Part shown: one piece after another, positions 8,177 through 13,446 of the stretch
Position numbering within the stretch: position 1 is the first letter of the stretch
Layout: every line of letters begins with the position of its first letter
Assembly: GCA_019246575.1 (NCBI GenBank)
Contig: JAFAQG010000045.1
Span: 1-13,446 of the forward strand
DNA length: 13,446 nucleotides
Reading direction: 5' to 3'
DNA from: Acidobacteriaceae bacterium
GTDB taxonomy: Bacteria > Acidobacteriota > Terriglobia > Bryobacterales > Bryobacteraceae
Program-made: the position numbers and the translations under genes
The notes under the pieces: model-generated
The model's input: only the letters and a program-made list of their open reading frames with translations
What the model was told of the DNA's origin: nothing
The model's database searches: none

Positions 8177-8781
8177 AGCGGCGGCGATTTCGAGGCCGCC
8201 GGCACTTTCTCCTTCTCCTCTTCGTTGTAGTATCCGCAGCATGCATCTGGATTTTCCGCGTGCAATTGCTGACGGCAGCGGCGGAACCGCTGATAAAGGA
8301 GGACGCCCCCGCTAAGGCGGACGCGGCGGTCGTTCTGGGCGGGGACGGATTCGGCACACGGATAATAAAGGCAGCTGAATTAGCGCGCGCCGGCTACGTG
8401 CCATACGTGCTGGTGAGCGGCCCGGTGTACCTGAATAGACACGAATGCGATTACACGATGGAGTATGCGGAGGGGGAGGGATACTCCGCTTCGCTCTTCC
8501 GTGCGTTGCCGAATGACTCAGATTCGACCCGTAGCGAGACTGCGTTGATCGGGCAATATCTGCGAAAGCACGGGGTGCATAGCATTTTGCTTGTGACCAG
8601 CAATTACCATACGCGCAGGGCAGCGTACTTGATGCGAAGACAGAACCCGGGATTGCGAGTTGCCGTTATGGGCGCGCCCGACCCGTTTTTCTCGCCCGCA
8701 ACATGGTGGAAGACGCGCACGGGGCAAAAGACGTTCTTACTCGAATGGGTGAAGACCGTTGCCACCCGGCTCGGGATCTGA
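8161..8781 (+). CDS. YdcF/DUF218-family envelope protein with N-terminal membrane anchor (start uncertain)
   Basis: YdcF/DUF218 proteins are Rossmann-like envelope proteins; relatives are linked to vancomycin resistance (SanA) and cell-wall metabolism (ElyC), but the reaction is unknown. Family marks are clear: A-A-V-V-L-G-G-D-G-F-G-T-R (residues 55-67 if counted from 8161), Y-V-L-V-S-G (82-87), S-T-R-S-E-T-A-L-I (122-130) and S-I-L-L-V-T-S-N-Y-H-T-R-R-A (141-154), where the conserved Glu and His lie. A GTG at 8260 would give 173 residues but removes the start of a convincing membrane anchor: upstream in the same frame are R-R-R-F-R-G-R-R, then H-F-L-L-L-L-F-V-V-V-S-A-A-C-I-W-I-F (8203-8256), obeying the positive-inside rule. 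That frame is open back to the TGA at 8131-8133 but contains no ATG, GTG or TTG; CTG at 8161 is the only near-cognate start, giving 206 residues. A one-base sequence error or frameshift, with the ATG at 8130 as start, is the alternative. The gene ends 13 bases before the ABC gene. Confidence 0.82.
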   Translation: MPRAAERRRFRGRRHFLLLLFVVVSAACIWIFRVQLLTAAAEPLIKEDAPAKADAAVVLGGDGFGTRIIKAAELARAGYVPYVLVSGPVYLNRHECDYTMEYAEGEGYSASLFRALPNDSDSTRSETALIGQYLRKHGVHSILLVTSNYHTRRAAYLMRRQNPGLRVAVMGAPDPFFSPATWWKTRTGQKTFLLEWVKTVATRLGI

Positions 8782-8794
8782 TCCGGGATTGGAT

Positions 8795-10537
8795 ATGGGC
8801 AAATCGCTATCAAGTCTTTGGCCGTATCTGGCGCGATATCGAGGCGGGCTGTCGCTTGGGTTGGGAGCACTGCTGATGAAGGATGTATTCGCAGCGGCCC
8901 AACCGATTGTGATCAAGCAGGGCGTCGATCTTCTGACTCGGGGTTTCGAGATCCGCGTGGTGGTGGACATGGCCGCGCTGCTGATTGGGTTATCGCTTCT
9001 GAAGGGCGTGTTTCAGTACTGGATGCGCGTGGTTTTGATCGGGATTTCGCGAGACATCGAATACGACCTCCGCAACGACCTGTTTGCACATTTGGTGCGG
9101 CTGTCGCAGGATTTCTATTGGCGTTATAGAACGGGCGACATCATGGCGCGGAGCACGAATGATCTGAACGCCGTTCGCATGATGCTCGGCCCGGGGTTGA
9201 TGTACTGCAGCGAGACACTGGTAATGCTAATACTTGCGCTCGGGGTGATGCTGCATTCGAATGCGCGGCTCACGTGTATGGCACTGCTGCCTGCGCCGCT
9301 GGTGTCGCTGGCGGTGATCGTATTCGGCCGGCGCATACACGCGAGGTTCGAGCGAATCCAAAAAATGTTTTCGGATATCAGCAGTCGCGTACAGGAGAAC
9401 CTGACGGGAGTGCGCGTAGTGCGCGCGTATGCGCAGGAAACTGCGGAAGTGAGCGAGTTCGAACGGCTGAATCGAAACTACATACATGAGAATCTGGGGC
9501 TGGCGCGCATTCAAGGCATGTTTATGCCTCTGCTGCAGGCACTGATCGGGATGACGTTCCTGCTGGTTCTGTGGGTGGGGGGACGGCAGCTTCTGGAGCA
9601 TCGGATCAGCCTGGGCGATTTCGTGATGTTCAACACCTATATGGGAATGTTGATTTGGCCGATGATCGCCGTGGGCTGGGTGGTAAATCAGATTCAGCGC
9701 GGGACGGCATCGCTGAATCGAATCAATGAGCTTTTCGCGGAACAGCCCAGCATTCATAAACCCTCGCGCGAGGCCATAAGCCCGGGCCTCGTCTCGACCG
9801 AAATCGCGTTCCTGGATGTCTCGATGAGATTTGGCGGGAGGACGGCTTTAGCGGGCATCGATGTGAGCATTCGGGCGGGAGAAACGATCGCGATTGTCGG
9901 GCATACGGGCAGCGGAAAGACAACCCTAGTCAGCTTGATCGCGAGGCTGTTCGATCCGACCGAAGGCACGGTCAGCATAGGCGGAATGGATATTCGTGAG
10001 TTCGATCCCGAGGCGTTACGACGGGAGATCGGGTTTGTTCCGCAAGAGACATTTCTGTTCAGCGCGACGCTTGCGGAAAATATTTCGTGGGGTGTTCCGG
10101 AGGCGGATATAGAACAGATTCGGTGGGCTGCGGACGTCGCCGGACTTCAACCGGATATCGAGAGCTTCCCGCATGGCCTGGATACGATGATCGGAGAGCG
10201 CGGTCTGACGCTTTCGGGCGGCCAGAAGCAGCGAACAGCAATCGCCAGAGCAATTCTTCGGAATCCTCGGATTTTAGTTCTGGACGATGCTCTTTCGAGT
10301 GTTGATACGGTTACGGAAGAGAGGATTTTGAGCGGTCTGGCCGGTGTAATGCGGGACCGGACGACGATTCTGATTTCTCATCGCGTCTCGACTGTGCAGA
10401 ATGCAGATCGAATTATAGTGCTCCGGCACGGGCGTATTGTGGAAGCTGGTACGCACCACGAGCTGGAACAACGCGGTGGGTATTATGCCGAGCTGTACCA
10501 GAAGCAGATGTTGGAAGAAGAACTGGAGGCTATTTAG
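8795..10537 (+). CDS. ABC exporter half-transporter (permease-ATPase fusion) with degenerate Walker B
   Basis: Type IV (MsbA/MdlA-like) ABC exporter half, 580 residues from the ATG at 8795. The frame runs back to a TTG at 8759 inside the YdcF gene, but M-G-K-S-L-S-S-L-W-P-Y-L-A-R-Y-R is the usual family start. About six membrane helices lie in residues 19-300, with the conserved coupling segment R-T-G-D-I-M-A-R-S-T-N-D and the loop R-V-V-R-A-Y-A-Q-E. The ATPase domain has Walker A G-H-T-G-S-G-K-T-T (369-377), a Q-loop at Q417, a canonical signature L-S-G-G-Q (473-477), Walker B I-L-V-L-D-D (493-498) and the H-loop His529 in I-S-H-R. Residue 498, normally the catalytic Glu, is Asp (GAT at 10286-10288), while the signature is intact. 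This is the pattern of the degenerate subunit of heterodimeric exporters (TM287 in TM287/288; MdlA also has L-D-D-A-L-S). No partner half is adjacent. The substrate is unknown; multidrug, lipid or peptide export are all possible. Confidence 0.93.
   Translation: MGKSLSSLWPYLARYRGGLSLGLGALLMKDVFAAAQPIVIKQGVDLLTRGFEIRVVVDMAALLIGLSLLKGVFQYWMRVVLIGISRDIEYDLRNDLFAHLVRLSQDFYWRYRTGDIMARSTNDLNAVRMMLGPGLMYCSETLVMLILALGVMLHSNARLTCMALLPAPLVSLAVIVFGRRIHARFERIQKMFSDISSRVQENLTGVRVVRAYAQETAEVSEFERLNRNYIHENLGLARIQGMFMPLLQALIGMTFLLVLWVGGRQLLEHRISLGDFVMFNTYMGMLIWPMIAVGWVVNQIQRGTASLNRINELFAEQPSIHKPSREAISPGLVSTEIAFLDVSMRFGGRTALAGIDVSIRAGETIAIVGHTGSGKTTLVSLIARLFDPTEGTVSIGGMDIREFDPEALRREIGFVPQETFLFSATLAENISWGVPEADIEQIRWAADVAGLQPDIESFPHGLDTMIGERGLTLSGGQKQRTAIARAILRNPRILVLDDALSSVDTVTEERILSGLAGVMRDRTTILISHRVSTVQNADRIIVLRHGRIVEAGTHHELEQRGGYYAELYQKQMLEEELEAI
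10525..10529 (+). promoter_or_regulatory. Ribosome binding site for the TIM-barrel gene, inside the ABC gene
   Basis: GGAGG lies in the last codons of the ABC gene, 11 bases before the ATG at 10541. It supports that start and coupled translation across the 3-bp junction. Confidence 0.7.
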
Positions 10538-10540
10538 TCT

Positions 10541-11410
10541 ATGTCCGATGACCAGATAAGCAGGCGTGCGTGGCTGGGAGCGATTCCGGGAGCGATTGGG
10601 TTGGCTGCGGCGATGGGCGACAGGGCCGAGGCACAGGAATATCGCATCGCGGGCGCCGATTTGAAACTCGGAGTTGCTTCTTACTCGTTCCGCAACTTTT
10701 CGCGCGAGCAAGCGATCAAGATGACGAAGGAGCTGGGCACTCCGTACATCAACGTTAAGGATTTCCACCTGCCCCTAAACAGCACCCCAGAGCAGATGGA
10801 CGCGGCGCGAAAGGAGTTTGAGGATGCCGGTCTTGTTATCGTCGGGTGCGGGAACGTCACGTTCAATAAGGACGATGAGGCGGCTATACGGCAAAACTTT
10901 GAATACGCGAAGCGGCTTGGCGCGCCCCTTATCGTATGCGCTCCGACACACGCGACTTTGCCGAAGATGGAGAAGTTCGTGAAGGAGTTCGACATCAAGA
11001 TTGCTGTTCACAATCACGGACCCGAAGACAAGCAATTCCCAACACCCCAGAGCGTGCTGGAGGTGGTGAAGAACATGGATCCGCGGTGCGGCCTGTGTAT
11101 CGACGTCGGACACACCGCGCGGACAGGAGTGGACGTGGTGGCGTCAATTGCCGAAGCGGGGCCGCGTTTGCTGGACATGCATTTAAAAGATCTGGGCGAC
11201 ATGCGCGTCAAGGAGAGTCAGGTTGCGGTGGGCGAGGGCAAGATGCCGATCCGGCAGATCTTCATGCAGCTGATCAAGATGAAATACAAGGGCGCGATGA
11301 ATCTGGAGTATGAGATCAACGCAGATGACCCGATGCCGGGGATGCAGAAGAGCTTTGCGTATATGCGACGGGTCCTGACGGAGATTCAGGGCGGTAAGGA
11401 TGCGACTTAG
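10541..11410 (+). CDS. Tat-exported sugar phosphate isomerase/epimerase-like TIM-barrel protein
   Basis: Member of the AP-endonuclease-2/xylose-isomerase-like TIM-barrel superfamily, 289 residues, annotated in many genomes as sugar phosphate isomerase/epimerase. The exact reaction is unknown. Residues 7-24 form a twin-arginine signal (S-R-R-A-W-L-G, then a mild hydrophobic stretch) with a likely cleavage after A-E-A at about residue 31, so the folded enzyme would be periplasmic. Barrel landmarks follow: L-G-V-A-S-Y-S-F-R (43-51), I-N-V-K-D-F-H-L-P (70-78), V-H-N-H-G (156-160), G-L-C-I-D-V-G-H (184-191), L-L-D-M-H-L-K-D (210-217) and M-N-L-E-Y-E (253-258). D188, H191, H214 and E256 are the expected divalent-metal and catalytic positions; the usual Glu of strand five seems to be replaced around H157-N158-H159. 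The gene begins three bases after the ABC exporter stop with GGAGG inside that gene, so it is the last gene of the run. It converges on the right-hand receptor with a 48-bp gap. Confidence 0.9.
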   Translation: MSDDQISRRAWLGAIPGAIGLAAAMGDRAEAQEYRIAGADLKLGVASYSFRNFSREQAIKMTKELGTPYINVKDFHLPLNSTPEQMDAARKEFEDAGLVIVGCGNVTFNKDDEAAIRQNFEYAKRLGAPLIVCAPTHATLPKMEKFVKEFDIKIAVHNHGPEDKQFPTPQSVLEVVKNMDPRCGLCIDVGHTARTGVDVVASIAEAGPRLLDMHLKDLGDMRVKESQVAVGEGKMPIRQIFMQLIKMKYKGAMNLEYEINADDPMPGMQKSFAYMRRVLTEIQGGKDAT

Positions 11411-11458
11411 CCGGTTGTAATCGTTTGCCGGGGATCTATGCTGCGCCTAGAACACCGA

Positions 11459-13446
11459 TCAGAACTGATAGCGTAACGCGAACTCTGCGATGCGAGGATC
11501 TGCAGCGGCGGTCACCTGGCCGAAGTTTGGGGTTCCATAGTTGAGCGAAACACCGGTGAAGTTCGGATGATTGAAGATATTGAAAAGCTCGCCGCGGAAT
11601 TCGACGGTGTGGCGCTCGGTAACGTGGAAGTCTTTATACAGCGCCATATCGAAATCTACCAAGCCCGGACCTAGGATGATGCCGGTTCCGGCATTGCCGA
11701 AATAGCCGGCAGGCGGCGCGGCAAAATCGGCAACGTTGAACCATTGCTGCACTGTTTTTGGTCCAGTTACGCTCGCGCCAACCACATTGGGTCGAACGGC
11801 GATACCTTGGTTCGCAATACTCAATCCCGGTGTCATGGAAATACCGCTGCGAATAGTTGTGATATCCGAATAGCGCCAGCCGCCGAGCAGGGTGCGCTTC
11901 CATCCTTGCGAATGAAGCAGCCACGGTATATTCCAAACCGCGCTCACTGAGAAGACTTGTGGAACGTTCAGACCTGCGTTATTGCCGTAGAACCGCCGGT
12001 AATTGTAAACGTCGTAACCGGCCGCGCTGGCGCTTGCAACTTCCGCTAAGTTGTGCGACCAAGTGTAGGCTGCTGTAAAAAACAAATTTTCGCTCACAGG
12101 ATGGCTCAGCATAATCTCCATCGCGTGCCAGTTCGAGTTCAAGCCGGTGGTGTAAGTATCGATTGCCGCATAACCGAGGAAGGGACTAAATAGATAAGTG
12201 AAAAAGCGGCCGGTATTGATCTGCGGGTTGAAATCGTAAGGTCCGAAGGGGACGGGCTGATTGTAGTTGAATCTCCCGACTAAGTGCCGCGCCAATGCAC
12301 CTGCGCCGGTGAGCGCCACAGTCCAGTTCCGGGCAAACTGATGTTCGAAGCTGAGGCTGTAGCTATGAACCTGGGTTGCCTGGATGTTCAGGTCGGCGCT
12401 TGTGAGGGAAGGCGCGCTGAGAGCCCGGGCGGTTCCGGTACCCGCCGGGTTCGAGAAGTTCGCGTTGATGAGATTGACGGAGCTCACGTCCGGAGGATTG
12501 CCGGCGCAAGAGAAAGAGCAATCCTGATTGGTGAAGATGCGGGTGTATGTGAGTCCGTAGCCGCCGCGCAAGGCTGTCTTGCCGTCGCCGGTGACGTCCC
12601 ACGCGAAGCCGATTTGCGGAGAGAAGTACCAATGATGCCGGTCCGAGAAATTGACCGGAACGCCGGTGACTCCATTGCGGACGAGGCCGTTCAAGGGATC
12701 GTAGCCCGGCGTCGGCGTGATCGTTCCCGTCGTATTTACGGTGGGAGCACGAGACAGGTTGTAGGCGGATGGATCGAAGATGTCCTCAAAGTTAGACGGC
12801 GCATGAGGAAGCGGTATATAACTGATTCGAGTGCCGACTGTAAGGGTGAAGGACGGATTGAATTGAATACGATCCTGAACGTAAGGAGAGACGATAGGTC
12901 CGTGTACGACGACGCGCCGCTCGGAGCTTTGCTGCGTAAATGTGGCTGAATCGCCGAGCAGGAAGTCTGCGAGCGCATTGCCGGTGAATGTTCCGGTAAA
13001 TGTATATTGGCCGTTGTCGGCGGTTGCGACATTTTGCCGCTTCGTGCTGAGCACGACGCTAGCCCCCGCTTCGAAAAAGTGTTTGCCGTGGAGCCAGCTC
13101 CAATTATCGGAAGCGGTGTTGTCAAGGTCTGCAGCATGAAAGAGTGGCCGGGCAGCGGCGACTCCCTCCGGCGCCCACCCCTGTGAAATGCTGACGAGCG
13201 GCAATCGTGCCGAAAGAGCGCCGTTTAGGGGGAGGCGGATGTTGAAGCCGGGGACTTGATTCTTGTAGACCGTGCCTTGGAGGATAAGGTCAAGATCGTA
13301 GATGTTGGTCGAGATACTGGCGGTATTCACCATCGCAGGTGTAAGTGTGCCGGTGAACTGAATCTGGGCGAGGTAGTTCTTTGTAAGATCCGTTTCGTAG
13401 TTTGTCGGGAAAATGGAGCCGCTATTGGACTGGGTTAGCGAATTCT
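11459..13446 (-). CDS. Oar-like TonB-dependent receptor, 5' end cut by window edge
   Basis: Second large outer-membrane receptor of the Oar/TonB-dependent family; the substrate is unknown. The reading frame stays open from the TGA at 11459-11461 to the right edge, so the ATG at 13331-13333 is internal; about 661 residues are visible. The segment just inside the right edge reads N-Y-L-A-Q-I-Q-F-T-G-T-L-T-P, an early barrel strand. Typical barrel marks follow: Y-V-Q-D-R-I-Q-F-N-P-S-F-T-L-T-V-G-T-R, G-K-T-A-L-R-G-G-Y-G-L-T-Y, a middle region with A-A-Y-T-W-S-H-N-L, and the end F-N-I-F-N-H-P-N-F with the last strand F-A-L-R-Y-Q-F. A Cys pair in N-Q-D-C-S-F-S-C may be a loop disulfide. The distance from N-H-P-N-F to the C-terminus is 37 residues, the usual short form, in contrast to the left receptor. 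The signal peptide, regulatory-like domain and plug lie beyond the window. Confidence 0.9.
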   Translation of the reverse strand, partial: NSLTQSNSGSIFPTNYETDLTKNYLAQIQFTGTLTPAMVNTASISTNIYDLDLILQGTVYKNQVPGFNIRLPLNGALSARLPLVSISQGWAPEGVAAARPLFHAADLDNTASDNWSWLHGKHFFEAGASVVLSTKRQNVATADNGQYTFTGTFTGNALADFLLGDSATFTQQSSERRVVVHGPIVSPYVQDRIQFNPSFTLTVGTRISYIPLPHAPSNFEDIFDPSAYNLSRAPTVNTTGTITPTPGYDPLNGLVRNGVTGVPVNFSDRHHWYFSPQIGFAWDVTGDGKTALRGGYGLTYTRIFTNQDCSFSCAGNPPDVSSVNLINANFSNPAGTGTARALSAPSLTSADLNIQATQVHSYSLSFEHQFARNWTVALTGAGALARHLVGRFNYNQPVPFGPYDFNPQINTGRFFTYLFSPFLGYAAIDTYTTGLNSNWHAMEIMLSHPVSENLFFTAAYTWSHNLAEVASASAAGYDVYNYRRFYGNNAGLNVPQVFSVSAVWNIPWLLHSQGWKRTLLGGWRYSDITTIRSGISMTPGLSIANQGIAVRPNVVGASVTGPKTVQQWFNVADFAAPPAGYFGNAGTGIILGPGLVDFDMALYKDFHVTERHTVEFRGELFNIFNHPNFTGVSLNYGTPNFGQVTAAADPRIAEFALRYQF

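Noticed and set aside
8103..8315. A 70-codon plus-strand open frame bridging the membrane-protein and YdcF genes
   Set aside because: Its sequence is Arg/Ala/Pro/Ser-rich and overlaps the frame encoding the YdcF membrane helix. It is kept only as a possible source of a start at ATG 8130 if a frameshift or base error exists.
11411..11458. Possible terminator between the TIM-barrel gene and the right receptor
   Set aside because: Two CCGG copies could pair, but the stem is four bases with a long loop and no T-run.
13440..13445. GAATTC one base from the right edge, possibly a cloning junction
   Set aside because: The same hexamer also occurs inside the left receptor gene near 2717, the receptor frame runs smoothly to the edge, and a six-base match is expected by chance.

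Overview
The window looks like chromosomal DNA of a GC-rich Gram-negative bacterium, most likely an acidobacterium (a Solibacter/Bryobacter-like lineage). This is inferred from gene families and gene style, not from a marker gene. Both edges are occupied by very large Oar-like TonB-dependent receptors, a family greatly expanded in Acidobacteriota. No rRNA, tRNA, CRISPR array, insertion sequence or phage gene was found.

Layout, left to right. (1) 1-2810, plus strand: the barrel part of an Oar-like TonB-dependent outer-membrane receptor, cut at the left edge. (2) 2839-7280, minus strand: a two-gene RND efflux operon, made of a lipoprotein periplasmic adaptor (5952-7280) followed by an RND inner-membrane pump (2839-5955). 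The two genes are joined by an ATGA stop/start overlap. No outer-membrane channel gene is present. (3) 7281-7567: a 287-bp divergent regulatory gap containing an AT-rich patch. (4) 7568-11410, plus strand: a compact four-gene run with junctions of 2, 13 and 3 bp. It encodes a small two-helix membrane protein with a possible PH-like domain, a YdcF/DUF218 envelope protein, an ABC exporter half-transporter, and a Tat-exported TIM-barrel protein of the sugar phosphate isomerase/epimerase superfamily. (5) 11459-13446, minus strand: a second Oar-like receptor, cut at the right edge.

The efflux operon and the four-gene run diverge from the shared gap, and each converges on a receptor gene with a short gap (28 and 48 bp). 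Almost every product is predicted to act in or across the cell envelope: uptake at the outer membrane, tripartite efflux, ABC export and a periplasmic enzyme. A functional link among the genes of the four-gene run is inferred from spacing only.

Three points deserve a second look. The YdcF gene has a clear N-terminal membrane helix but no ATG, GTG or TTG start in front of it; its only near-cognate start, a CTG, coincides with a perfect 16-bp palindrome. The ABC half-transporter has Asp where the catalytic Walker B Glu should be, which is typical of the degenerate half of a heterodimer, yet no partner gene lies beside it. The left receptor has about 108 extra residues before its last beta strand compared with the right receptor. 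I did not find a convincing wholly new system.
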